DNA of 52,693 nucleotides from JAQVEM01 sp964616545 (GTDB lineage Bacteria > Actinomycetota > Humimicrobiia > Humimicrobiales > Humimicrobiaceae). Below are positions 34,231 to 42,610 of this stretch, in pieces. Location of the stretch: positions 1-52,693 of the forward strand of contig CAZTUA010000006.1 in NCBI GenBank assembly GCA_964616545.1, written 5' to 3'. A model generated the notes under the pieces. It saw nothing but the letters and a program-made list of their open reading frames with translations. It searched no databases and was not told the origin of the DNA. The translations under genes were made by a program, and so were the position numbers. Position 1 is the first letter of the stretch. Every line of letters starts with the position of its first letter.

Positions 34231-35578
34231 TAAGAATAAAGGCCTGGTTGCGCTAATTGATGGTGAGCATTACCCTCAGGTAACCCATGATGCAATTTCA
34301 GAACTAAGAAGAATTTACAAGGGTAATTTTAAAGGTATTATATTTCTTGGCGGAACAGAGAAACTGCCTGACGGTAATATCGAGGATTTTTTTGGCGGGG
34401 AAGTTTACGTAATCAAAGATATTGATAATGACTTTAAGGACGCACTCAATCATTTCAGGCCGGATATTGCCTATGACCTCAGTGATGAACCGGTGGTAAA
34501 CTATATTGTCAGAATGAAAATAGCTTCATATTGCCTTGCCGGTAAATGCAGCTATATGGGTCCTGATTTTTTATTTTCCTATGAAGAAAAAAAAATACAA
34601 TGCAAAAAACCAGCTCTCTCTATTATAGGTACAGGAAAAAGAATCGGTAAAACTGCAGTTAGCTCCCATGTATCAAAAATATTTACAGGTGAGAATATCA
34701 ATGTATGTGTTGTTGCAATGGGCAGAGGCGGGCCGAGAGAACCACAGGTGATCAGGGGAGACAGGATAAATATAACCCCTGAGTACCTGCTTGATATCAG
34801 CAGAAAAGGCATGCATGCAAGCTCCGATTATATTGAGGATGCTCTTACAAGCGGAGTAATTACAGTTGGGTGCAGGAGATGCGGAGGAGGATTTGGCGGA
34901 AAAATTTTTATGTCAAATGTAAAAGAAGGAATAAAAATTGCTGAAAAACTAAATCCCGACCTGGTAATTGTTGAGGGCAGCGGAGCATCTATCCCGGATG
35001 TAGAAACAGATTCATGCATATGTGTTATAAGCGCAGCCCAGAGCTGGGAAAGCATAGTTGGCTATCTGGGTATTTACAGGATATTATCAGCAGATCTAAT
35101 AATTTTAACTCTATGCGAGGAACCAATGGCAGACAGGGATAAAATAAGTTTTATGGAAGATAAAATTAGAAAGATAAATTTAAAGGCTCCTGTGATAAAA
35201 ACTATTTTCAGGCCGCAACCGCTATCTGATATAAAAGGCAGGAGAATATTTATGGCTATGACTGCCAGTAACAATATAGAGCATAAAATCAGGGAATATA
35301 TTGAAAATAATTTTAAATGCAGGGTCGAGCAGATGAGTTTTAATCTTGGTGACAGGAAAAAGCTGAGAGATGATCTGGAAAAAAGTAAGAATTATGACAC
35401 AATACTAACAGAGCTCAAAGCAGCCTCTGTAGACGTTTTAACAGAGTATGTATATGAAAAGAAAAAAGAGGTCGTATATATGAATAATGTTCCCGTTATA
35501 TTAAACGGTGAAGATTTTTTAAAGGAAGAATTAAAAAAACTATTCCGTAAGGAGAAAAATTATAATGAATCCGGATAA
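34202..35578 (+). CDS. cpgS: Cyclic 2,3-diphosphoglycerate synthetase
   Basis: A 458-residue protein resembling the methanogen cDPG synthetase, which uses ATP to close 2,3-bisphosphoglycerate into the cyclic pyrophosphate cDPG. The N-terminal domain starts VALIDGEHYPQVTHDAI. A P-loop follows at residues 143-151 (GTGKRIGKT), then MGRGGPREPQVI, a cysteine-bearing GCRRCGGGFGG segment and VIVEGSGASIPDV. Recognition is from remembered family features, not an alignment. The start is GTG inside the upstream gene; a TTG 12 bases later is possible. The 2-phosphoglycerate kinase gene overlaps its end by 14 bases, which strongly supports the assignment. Confidence 0.85.
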   Translation: MISLLKKKSNKNKGLVALIDGEHYPQVTHDAISELRRIYKGNFKGIIFLGGTEKLPDGNIEDFFGGEVYVIKDIDNDFKDALNHFRPDIAYDLSDEPVVNYIVRMKIASYCLAGKCSYMGPDFLFSYEEKKIQCKKPALSIIGTGKRIGKTAVSSHVSKIFTGENINVCVVAMGRGGPREPQVIRGDRINITPEYLLDISRKGMHASSDYIEDALTSGVITVGCRRCGGGFGGKIFMSNVKEGIKIAEKLNPDLVIVEGSGASIPDVETDSCICVISAAQSWESIVGYLGIYRILSADLIILTLCEEPMADRDKISFMEDKIRKINLKAPVIKTIFRPQPLSDIKGRRIFMAMTASNNIEHKIREYIENNFKCRVEQMSFNLGDRKKLRDDLEKSKNYDTILTELKAASVDVLTEYVYEKKKEVVYMNNVPVILNGEDFLKEELKKLFRKEKNYNESG

Positions 35579-36536
35579 TAAAAGCAAAGTTGATTCCAGG
35601 ATAGTAATGATTTCTGATAAAAAGAGCGGGCTGCCTTTTTCAAAAGGTATACTTGCATCCTCCATATCGGTAACGGGTCTTGATATTTTAACCGCATACG
35701 AAATTGCCAGTGAAGTACAGGAATATTTTTTAAAAAATAAAATCAATTCGCTGCACCTCAGTGATTTAAGAGCCATAGCATTCAGGTTTATAAAGGAAAA
35801 AGTTAGTCTTGAATATGCCGAAAAATATCTTCTCTGGCAGTCTGTTGGAAAACTGGAAAAACCACTTATAATACTTATTGGCGGATCAACCGGAGTAGGG
35901 AAATCTACAATAGCTACAATAATTGCAAATAGATTAAATATAACAAGAGTCGCCTCAACAGATGCTATAAGAGAAGTTATGAGGGCTTCTGTGTCTGATA
36001 AATTAATCAGGCCACTCAGAGGTTCCTCTTATAATGCTTATAAAAATTTAACACTGCCTCCGTCAGGTGTGGAACCAGTTATTCTTGGTTTTAGAGAACA
36101 GGTGCTTGCGGTAAGCGTGGGGATAGATGCAATAATCAGCAGAAATGTTGAAGAAAAATCAGATAGCGTCATAGAAGGCGCCCATGTGGTCCCCGGTTAC
36201 CTTAACCTTAAAGAGCATTTGTCTAAAGCTATAATCCAGCAGATAGTTATATCTGTTCCGGACAAAGATATACATAAAGAGCACTTTACGAAAAGAACGG
36301 TAGAAACTCAGGGTTCAAGACCGATGAGTAAATACATAAGGCATCTGGATAAAATTGTAAAAATCCAGAGTTATATAGAAAAGCTTGCAGATGAGAATGA
36401 CGTCCCGATAATCGAGAATTATAATCTTGATAATGTTGTAGGTGTAATACTTGAATTAATTCTTCAGAGATTAAAAAGTGAATTCAGCAGGGTGGGTTCC
36501 GAGTATACTAAAATAGGGGCTGAAAAGGTTAAATAA
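35565..36536 (+). CDS. 2-phosphoglycerate kinase
   Basis: A 323-residue kinase with an N-terminal ATP-cone-like domain (about 15-90, LPFSKGILASSISVTGLDIL) and a P-loop kinase domain with Walker A GGSTGVGKST (106-115), STDAIREVMR and a VIEGAHVVPG block. Methanogen 2-phosphoglycerate kinases share this layout and make 2,3-bisphosphoglycerate from 2-phosphoglycerate and ATP, the substrate of cDPG synthetase. AAGGAG precedes the ATG, inside the end of cpgS. The three genes form one overlapping operon for making, and possibly degrading, cDPG. Confidence 0.87.
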   Translation: MNPDNKSKVDSRIVMISDKKSGLPFSKGILASSISVTGLDILTAYEIASEVQEYFLKNKINSLHLSDLRAIAFRFIKEKVSLEYAEKYLLWQSVGKLEKPLIILIGGSTGVGKSTIATIIANRLNITRVASTDAIREVMRASVSDKLIRPLRGSSYNAYKNLTLPPSGVEPVILGFREQVLAVSVGIDAIISRNVEEKSDSVIEGAHVVPGYLNLKEHLSKAIIQQIVISVPDKDIHKEHFTKRTVETQGSRPMSKYIRHLDKIVKIQSYIEKLADENDVPIIENYNLDNVVGVILELILQRLKSEFSRVGSEYTKIGAEKVK

Positions 36537-36646
36537 GCGGCCGTGTTTACCAGGAACCTTTATCCTTTCTCCCTGAGCACCGCAGCTTAAAAAGGATGGT
36601 AAATGCCTGTATTGTGTCTGCATTGCCTTTTAAAAAATCAGAGTTC

Positions 36647-37078
36647 TTAAACATCTGCTATAAAAAATTTTTTAGAAATTTTTACTTCCCCGTTTAAATA
36701 GACTTTTACAATATAATCTCCAGTAACATAAGAATCGCTTCTTTTTACAAATAGAACCACAATCTTTCCCGAACCGTCTCCCTCGGGATTTAAATTATTT
36801 TTCTGTATTATTTCACTGCCATTGTTATCAACTCTCTCCCATTCTATTTTTATCTCATCATTGGTTGAAAGGTTTTTTACTTTGATTATAAGATAAATGC
36901 CGGGGTCATTACTTTTAAAACTAAAACTGTCGCTTTGCTGGAGTTCTTCAAAATCAGCATCCCTGCTGCAGCCTAAATACATATTTTCAATTTCTGGATA
37001 TTCATGCAGGGTAGTTGTCAGGGCTATTGCTATAATCAGTGTAAGAACAACTATAATAACTATGTCTCTTATTTTCAT
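36647..37078 (-). CDS. Hypothetical membrane-anchored extracytoplasmic protein
   Basis: I do not recognise this 143-residue protein. It has an N-terminal hydrophobic helix (about 6-26) that could be a signal anchor, with no lipobox cysteine at its end. The exported part looks all-beta, with alternating hydrophobic residues and patterns such as GIYLIIKVKNL and GDYIVKVYLNGE, suggesting an immunoglobulin-like or carbohydrate-binding-like sandwich. It is the only minus-strand gene here, between the cDPG operon and fmdB. Confidence 0.6.
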   Translation of the reverse strand: MKIRDIVIIVVLTLIIAIALTTTLHEYPEIENMYLGCSRDADFEELQQSDSFSFKSNDPGIYLIIKVKNLSTNDEIKIEWERVDNNGSEIIQKNNLNPEGDGSGKIVVLFVKRSDSYVTGDYIVKVYLNGEVKISKKFFIADV

Positions 37079-37226
37079 GTTGCCAGGGAAATACCGCTTT
37101 TACAATTAAAATTTATTATAAGAGTATTTCTTTATATTGGCCACAGGATATTGCTAATATTTGACTAAAATCTTTAATTGATATATATTTTCAAAATGAT
37201 TTTTAATAAGGAGGAAATTAACATAG

Positions 37227-37574
37227 ATGCCCATATATAGTTATAAATGCGAAAAATGCGGTAAGATATTTGATGAGTTTAAAAAGCTTGACGAGAATAA
37301 TGGAAGCAGTAATACAAAATGTATTTACTGTGGCTCTAATGCGCTCAGGTTGTTCTCTTCTGTGGGAATAATTTTTAAGGGATCAGGTTTTTATTCAACG
37401 GATTATAAATCAAAATCAGGTTCAATGAATTTAAATAAGGGCGGTTCATCAAATATTAGAGATAAAGAGAGCAAAAAACAGGAGAGTAAAAAACCTGAAA
37501 CCAGAAATCCGGGTAAAAATGAAGCCGGTAAAAAAGAAACCGGTACCGTTCCGGTTAAAACAACTGAATCTTAA
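37227..37574 (+). CDS. FmdB-family zinc-ribbon protein
   Basis: A 115-residue protein beginning MPIYSYKCEKCGKIFDEF, the usual FmdB start. The cysteine pairs CEKC and CIYC make one zinc ribbon, and GSGFYSTDYK is conserved in the family. The C-terminal ~45 residues are a Lys/Glu/Pro/Asn-rich disordered tail. FmdB proteins are called regulators but their role is unproven. A strong AGGAGG lies 12 bases before the ATG, longer than usual; the family N-terminus still argues for this start. Confidence 0.85.
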   Translation: MPIYSYKCEKCGKIFDEFKKLDENNGSSNTKCIYCGSNALRLFSSVGIIFKGSGFYSTDYKSKSGSMNLNKGGSSNIRDKESKKQESKKPETRNPGKNEAGKKETGTVPVKTTES

Positions 37575-37652
37575 ATATTATTTATTTAGTGTAAAATATT
37601 ATCTAAAATAATAAATCAGAATATCTTTGATTAAATTTAACTCTTATAATTA

Positions 37653-38126
37653 ATGTTTTTACTATTGGTTTTATCTACAGTATTATTAGTATTGTATATT
37701 TCAAGTTTAAGATTTATTATTAAAACCGGTAAAAATTATGTTATCCGGGAAGAGATTCAAAAACTGGAAAGCCATATTCCCGATGAAAGTGAAAGCGGTT
37801 CGGCTGTTTCTTTTTCCCTGGTATTTTCTCTGGTAATAGCAGTGATTTTAAATCTGGTAGAGATAGGTTATTTTGTCTATTGCAGTTATTTTTTTAATGA
37901 TACTGTGATTACGGTTGGAAGTTCAATTCTTATTGGTTATACTCTTTATTCTATGATACAATTTTTACCGGTGATAAAAAAGGTCATACAAAAGCCTTTG
38001 ACGTACCTGAAAGAAAAAAGCAGGGGTTTTGAAGCAGTTTTAAGTCTGGTTATGGTATCTCTGGAGATACTGTTCTGTCTTTATGTGATGCTTAAGATTT
38101 TTATTAATTTTATTTTAACAGGTTAG
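37653..38126 (+). CDS. Hypothetical multi-helix membrane protein
   Basis: An unrecognised 157-residue protein with about four hydrophobic segments: 1-22, 49-72, 76-100 and 131-154. A short polar loop after the first helix has ESHIPDESESGS. There is no signal peptide or catalytic motif. It lies seven bases before a lipoprotein gene that also has no known family; the pair may act together at the envelope. No ribosome site is visible before the ATG. Confidence 0.6.
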   Translation: MFLLLVLSTVLLVLYISSLRFIIKTGKNYVIREEIQKLESHIPDESESGSAVSFSLVFSLVIAVILNLVEIGYFVYCSYFFNDTVITVGSSILIGYTLYSMIQFLPVIKKVIQKPLTYLKEKSRGFEAVLSLVMVSLEILFCLYVMLKIFINFILTG

Positions 38127-38132
38127 ACAAAT

Positions 38133-38696
38133 ATGATAATAAAAAAAATAAGTATTATTTTTCTGGTTTTCCCGGTTGTTTGTTTTTTTATGATTGCTGC
38201 ATTTGCCACATCATGTTTCCCGTCAGTCAGTGATACAGAAAGTCCGGCGGAGCAGGAGACAGCAGAGCCCGCAGAATCTGATAATGGTTCTAAAAATGTT
38301 TCTGCAGAGGAAGACTTTGACAGTCTTCTGGAAACAAAAGGTTTTATAGAGGTATTTAACAGCTTTTATTACATAGATTCCGATATCCGGGAAATAAAGC
38401 ATATAGGGGGCGATGACAGCTCGTTCTATATGTTGCTGGAAACTGACGAAAATCCTCAAAAGGTAGAGGAGCATTACAAAAATAAAAAAGCACAGTCAAT
38501 ATGGAACAGAGCAGTAATATACGAGAAGAGTGCAGATGATATTGAAGATAAATTTCTTGAAGAAGAAGATAAAAATATTCCTATCTATAAATATACTTAC
38601 AATAGCAATAATAAAGACGAAGTTGTAAATGTTCTTATTAAAGGTCTCGAAGAAGACAGGACCCGGGTAATGATCATTTACTGGAACCTTCAGTAA
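38133..38696 (+). CDS. Hypothetical lipoprotein
   Basis: A 187-residue protein with an N-terminal hydrophobic signal ending in AFATSC, a passable lipobox that puts the lipid on Cys29. An acidic Glu/Ser/Pro-rich linker follows (about 32-65). The remaining domain (about 68-187) mixes alpha and beta, with DSSFYMLLETDENPQKVEEHYK. It resembles small membrane-associated lipoproteins whose role is unknown. xseA starts eight bases after its stop, so the genes are likely co-transcribed. Confidence 0.65.
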   Translation: MIIKKISIIFLVFPVVCFFMIAAFATSCFPSVSDTESPAEQETAEPAESDNGSKNVSAEEDFDSLLETKGFIEVFNSFYYIDSDIREIKHIGGDDSSFYMLLETDENPQKVEEHYKNKKAQSIWNRAVIYEKSADDIEDKFLEEEDKNIPIYKYTYNSNNKDEVVNVLIKGLEEDRTRVMIIYWNLQ

Positions 38697-38704
38697 TTTT
38701 TTAG

Positions 38705-40087
38705 ATGGCAGACTGCGATATCTTAAAATCAAAAATCTACACGGTTAGTGAACTAAATCAGGAAATCAGAAAAAACCTTGAAAAAGACTATCAGGATATA
38801 TGGCTGGAAGGAGAAGTAAGTAATTTCTATTTCCATGATAAGAAACATATGTACTTTGATTTAAAAGACGAAGAATCCAAAATTAAAATTGTTATGTTTC
38901 ACCACAGCAACAGGAACCTGGTTTTTGATATTGAAGAAGGCCTGCACATCCTGATAAATGGTTATGTTTCTGTTTACGAAAAGAGGGGAGAGTACCAGGT
39001 AATTGCCACCGGTGCACGCCCTGCAGGCAAAGGTGCACTGATTCTGGCATTTGAACAATTAAAAATAAAATTAGAAAAAAAAGGTTATTTTGATAGTCTG
39101 CATAAAAGACAAATACCTCTTCTGCCGGAAAAAATAGGTGTTGCCACTTCCATTGGCGGAGCGGTGCTAAGAGATATTATTATGGTTTTAAAAAACAGGT
39201 TTGAAAATTTCCACCTTATAGTAAGGAATGTCAATGTTCAGGGAATTACTTCCAGTAAAGAAATCTGTGAGGCTATTGATGATCTATGCGAATACGGCGT
39301 GGATGTGATAATACTGGCGAGAGGGGGAGGTTCTCTGGAAGACCTGTGGGCCTTTAATACCGGGGAGATAGCGGAAAAAATCTTTAATTGTCCTGTGCCC
39401 CTGATTTCAGCAATCGGCCACGAAACAGATTATACGATATCCGATTTTGTGTCAGATAAAAGAGCGGCCACACCTTCAGTCGCAGGAGAACTGGTTATAT
39501 TAAATAAAGAGGATACAACCGTGAATATAAAATCAATGGTAAAAAGGATGGAGAGTCTTGTTAAATTTAGAATAAACATTTTTAAAAAAGAGCTAACTTT
39601 CTTAATAAAACGCAGAATCTTTGCAAAACCTTCAACACTTCTTGATAGATTCAACCAGAATGCCGTTGATTTACATGTAAATTTAAGGGAAAACATGAAA
39701 AACCTCATACAGGCAGGAAAAGAAAAAACCCACAGCCTGTCCCGGTTGATTGACAGGAAAAATATATCAAAAAAGATTCATAATTATAGGATATCAATTG
39801 TAAATATGGATAGCAGGATGGTTTCATGTGTAAAAAATTTTATTAATCTGGAGAGAAACAGGTTAAAATACCTGCTGGGTAAGGTACGTGATAAAAATCC
39901 TGTTTCTGTACTGGAACGCGGTTTTGCTTTAATATACAGGGCAGATGAGGACAGGTATATTAAAAATATAAAAGAAGTTAAAATTAATCATAGAATAAGG
40001 GTGCTCTTAAGAGATGGATTGCTTGATGTGAAAGTACTGAATAAAATATATAAAAAACTGGAATTGGGCCTTAAAAATGGAAATTGA
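38705..40087 (+). CDS. xseA: Exodeoxyribonuclease VII large subunit
   Basis: A 460-residue protein with an N-terminal OB-fold (about 8-105, with the YTVSELN start and DIWLEGEVSNF). The catalytic core contains GVATSIGGAVLRDI, the RGGGSLEDLWAFN motif, AIGHETDYTISDFVSDKRAATPS, and a long coiled-coil C-terminal half. Together with XseB it degrades single-stranded DNA in both directions into oligonucleotides. It overlaps xseB by 11 bases. Confidence 0.95.
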   Translation: MADCDILKSKIYTVSELNQEIRKNLEKDYQDIWLEGEVSNFYFHDKKHMYFDLKDEESKIKIVMFHHSNRNLVFDIEEGLHILINGYVSVYEKRGEYQVIATGARPAGKGALILAFEQLKIKLEKKGYFDSLHKRQIPLLPEKIGVATSIGGAVLRDIIMVLKNRFENFHLIVRNVNVQGITSSKEICEAIDDLCEYGVDVIILARGGGSLEDLWAFNTGEIAEKIFNCPVPLISAIGHETDYTISDFVSDKRAATPSVAGELVILNKEDTTVNIKSMVKRMESLVKFRINIFKKELTFLIKRRIFAKPSTLLDRFNQNAVDLHVNLRENMKNLIQAGKEKTHSLSRLIDRKNISKKIHNYRISIVNMDSRMVSCVKNFINLERNRLKYLLGKVRDKNPVSVLERGFALIYRADEDRYIKNIKEVKINHRIRVLLRDGLLDVKVLNKIYKKLELGLKNGN

Positions 40088-40316
40088 AAAACTGAGTTTC
40101 GAAGATTCTATTAAGAAGTTAGAGGAAATCGTAAAGGAGCTTGAGGATGAAAATATATCCCTGGAAGAATCAATGAAGAAATTTGAAACGGGCATAAAAA
40201 TTTCATCTAACTGTCTTAATAAATTAAATGAAGCCGAGAAAAAAATTGAAGAACTAACCAGGTCAGAAGATGGAAAATTAATAGCTAAAGAGCTGAACCT
40301 GGAAAAAGAAAATTAA
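40077..40316 (+). CDS. xseB: Exodeoxyribonuclease VII small subunit
   Basis: A 79-residue helical protein with the family core LSFEDSIKKLEEIVKELEDE, then LEESMKKFETGIKI. It binds the coiled-coil of XseA in several copies. Its start lies inside the end of xseA, indicating translational coupling. Confidence 0.93.
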   Translation: MEIEKLSFEDSIKKLEEIVKELEDENISLEESMKKFETGIKISSNCLNKLNEAEKKIEELTRSEDGKLIAKELNLEKEN

Positions 40317-40511
40317 AATTTACCCAAAAAAAAGTAAATTATAACAATTTGCAGACTTTCCGCTATTAATTTTTGTATTTCCCCTATTGACTATATATTG
40401 TGTAATATGGCATGAACTGCGCATAGAATAACAATATATAGTTATATAATAATATTAAACAAATAATAAATTAAATAATCATAATTAAATCCATATTTTT
40501 TTAAATAATAG

Positions 40512-40576
40512 TTTACAAATTAAAAATAATATGTTATCTTATTGGTGTGATGTGGGGGAAAGTGGAGAGAAAATGA
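40512..40576 (+). promoter_or_regulatory. dcw promoter with MraZ boxes
   Basis: TTTACA (40512-40517) and TATCTT (40535-40540), 17 bases apart, form the promoter. Just downstream, GTGGG (40552), GTGGA (40562) and a weaker ATGAG (40572) recur every ten bases. Repeats of this kind on one face of the helix are the known binding site of MraZ, whose gene starts 38 bases later. The cluster is therefore probably autorepressed by MraZ. The rest of the ~300-base gap upstream is AT-rich and shows nothing else. Confidence 0.72.
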
Positions 40577-40613
40577 GCGATAGCCCTTTAATTAGCAAGA
40601 GAATGGGGTAAAA

Positions 40614-41048
40614 ATGTTTTTAGGTGAGTATCACCGGACAATTGATAATAAAGGAAGAATTTTCATCCCTGCAAAGTTTAGAGAGGATTTAATAAAAGGC
40701 ATTGTAATATCAAAGGGATTTGATGAAAAGTGCCTTTTTTTATTTTCAAAAGAAAGCTGGAAAAGATTGGAAGAAAAAATAATGGCCAATAAAATTGCCG
40801 AAAGAAATACCCAGACTTTTTCCCGATGGTTCTTTTCTTCTGCGAGTGAAGAAACAATGGATCAGCAGGGAAGGACCAGGATTCCACAGAACTTAATAGA
40901 TTATGCAGGATTTAAAAAAGATATTGTTATGGTGGGTGTTTCAGACAGAGCAGAAATATGGGCAAAAGAAATATGGCAGAAATATTATGAAAAAGCTGAT
41001 TCCCAGTTTATGGGAGATAAAAATGCATTTGAAAAGTTACAGTTTTAA
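40614..41048 (+). CDS. mraZ: Transcriptional regulator MraZ
   Basis: A 144-residue protein with two AbrB-like DNA-binding halves. The first has MFLGEYHRTIDNKGRIFIPAKFRE and the second DQQGRTRIPQNL, both with the family's D-x-x-GR-x-x-IP core. MraZ forms a ring and binds repeated GTGG boxes to repress the dcw operon. Its own boxes are visible upstream. GGGG before the ATG serves as ribosome site. Confidence 0.95.
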   Translation: MFLGEYHRTIDNKGRIFIPAKFREDLIKGIVISKGFDEKCLFLFSKESWKRLEEKIMANKIAERNTQTFSRWFFSSASEETMDQQGRTRIPQNLIDYAGFKKDIVMVGVSDRAEIWAKEIWQKYYEKADSQFMGDKNAFEKLQF

Positions 41049-41061
41049 AAGAGTGTTATAA

Positions 41062-41997
41062 ATGAATCCAGAAGAATTTCACAGGCCGGTTCTTCTAAAG
41101 GAGGTTTTAAATTATTTAAATTTAAAGAATGGCAATATCATTTTTGACGGGACACTTGGCGGTGCTGGTCATACTGTAGAAATTATTAAAGCCATTGCCC
41201 CCACAGGCAAAGTAATCGGAGTCGATCTTCATAGCCAGGCTATAAGCACCGCCGCCAGTAAATTAAAAGAGTTTTCCAGCAGGGTAACTCTGGTAAATGA
41301 TAATTTTGCAAATATTAAAGAAATTTTAAAGGAATTAAATACAGGAAGCGTTGACGGGATATTACTGGATCTGGGATTGTCTTCTTTTCTGATTGAAGGT
41401 TCGGAAAGAGGGTTTAGTTATCTCAAAGATGAGAAGTTAGATATGAGATTTGGTGATAATAAAATAAAAGCTTTTGATGTGGTGAATAAATATTCCAGAG
41501 AAGATCTGGAGGAGGTTTTTTTAAAATACGGAGAGGAACGGTGGTCGGGGCGTATTGCCAGGGGTATTGTTAAATACAGGAAAGAAAAAGAAATAGAAAA
41601 GACCGGAGAACTTGTGGAAATTATTAAGAATGCAATACCCCGCAAATATCATAGAAAGGGCCACCCGGCTAAAAGAGTATTTCAGGCGATTAGAATGGAA
41701 GTAAACAGGGAGCTGGATAATCTAAAAATGGGAATTGAAAAGGGTTTTGAAGTATTGAAGAGCGGAGGAAGAATGGCCGTAATATCATACCATTCGCTGG
41801 AGGATAGAATGGTTAAAAGAGAGTTTTTAAAGTTTGAAGGTGTTTGCACATGTCCTCCCGGTCTTCCGGTATGCAGGTGCGGCAGGGAAAAAAGAGCAAC
41901 GGTTATTACCAGAAAAGCAGTAAAGCCTGAAGCTGCAGAAATAAAAGAAAACCCACGTTCAAAAAGTGCCAGGCTGAGAGTCCTGGAAAAGATTTAA
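41062..41997 (+). CDS. rsmH: 16S rRNA (cytosine1402-N4)-methyltransferase
   Basis: A 311-residue SAM-dependent methyltransferase (formerly MraW) that methylates C1402 of 16S rRNA. It begins with the HRPVLLKEVL block; the SAM-binding motif is DGTLGGAGHT, and DLGLSSFL, RGFSY...LDMRF, AFQAIRMEVNREL and SYHSLEDRMVK are conserved. It follows mraZ by 13 bases as in most dcw clusters. Confidence 0.95.
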   Translation: MNPEEFHRPVLLKEVLNYLNLKNGNIIFDGTLGGAGHTVEIIKAIAPTGKVIGVDLHSQAISTAASKLKEFSSRVTLVNDNFANIKEILKELNTGSVDGILLDLGLSSFLIEGSERGFSYLKDEKLDMRFGDNKIKAFDVVNKYSREDLEEVFLKYGEERWSGRIARGIVKYRKEKEIEKTGELVEIIKNAIPRKYHRKGHPAKRVFQAIRMEVNRELDNLKMGIEKGFEVLKSGGRMAVISYHSLEDRMVKREFLKFEGVCTCPPGLPVCRCGREKRATVITRKAVKPEAAEIKENPRSKSARLRVLEKI

Positions 41998-42053
41998 ATT
42001 TATAAAAGCTATGGATTTTATAATTTGTTAATTAAATTAAACAGTCTAAAAAA

Positions 42054-42590
42054 ATGAATCTAAGATTGGCAGAAAAACAGGAAGTTTATAGAAGAAAAAA
42101 CCAGCCGCTTCTGTATCTGGTTAAGACAGAAGATAAAGACGGGTCAGGAGAAAGTGTTATATATACAAGCAGCGGGTTATTCTATATATTTGTTATTGCA
42201 ATAATTTTTTCATGTCTGGGCATACTGCTAAACATAGGACTGAGGATACAGAGCGTAAATTATGAGAAGGACATATACCGGATAAATGAAATGATTTCAA
42301 TAGAAAATGAAAGAAGCGACCGTCTTCAATTAAAAATATCAGAGCTAAAATCACCGTCAAGAATTATCGAAGTTGCACAGAATGACCTTAGCATGGAAAT
42401 GGCAGATGATTCTATGATGATAGAGATTTCAAATACAGGCCTTGAAAATAATGAAAAAATATTTAACTATATTGCCAGAAATACCGGCAGTGTTGCCGAA
42501 AATTATGAAGGCTTTCTGGGGACAATTTACTATATCCAGGATATAGTTCTTGTGGTATCTGAGAGCGTATTGACATTTTTTATTCCATGA
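42054..42590 (+). CDS. ftsL: FtsL-like cell division protein with long C-terminal tail
   Basis: A 178-residue bitopic protein in the usual ftsL slot between rsmH and ftsI. A basic N-terminus (1-48) precedes one membrane helix (about 50-68) and a coiled coil (about 72-105, RINEMISIENERSDRLQLKI) ending in the LKSPSRIIEVAQNDLSM block typical of FtsL/DivIC. FtsL proteins are usually about 90-130 residues; here some 65 more follow, including a hydrophobic stretch at the very end. It should join FtsI-FtsW in the divisome. Identity rests on position and layout more than sequence. Confidence 0.75.
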   Translation: MNLRLAEKQEVYRRKNQPLLYLVKTEDKDGSGESVIYTSSGLFYIFVIAIIFSCLGILLNIGLRIQSVNYEKDIYRINEMISIENERSDRLQLKISELKSPSRIIEVAQNDLSMEMADDSMMIEISNTGLENNEKIFNYIARNTGSVAENYEGFLGTIYYIQDIVLVVSESVLTFFIP

Positions 42591-42610
42591 TTATTATGTT
42601 ACCTTAAAAA

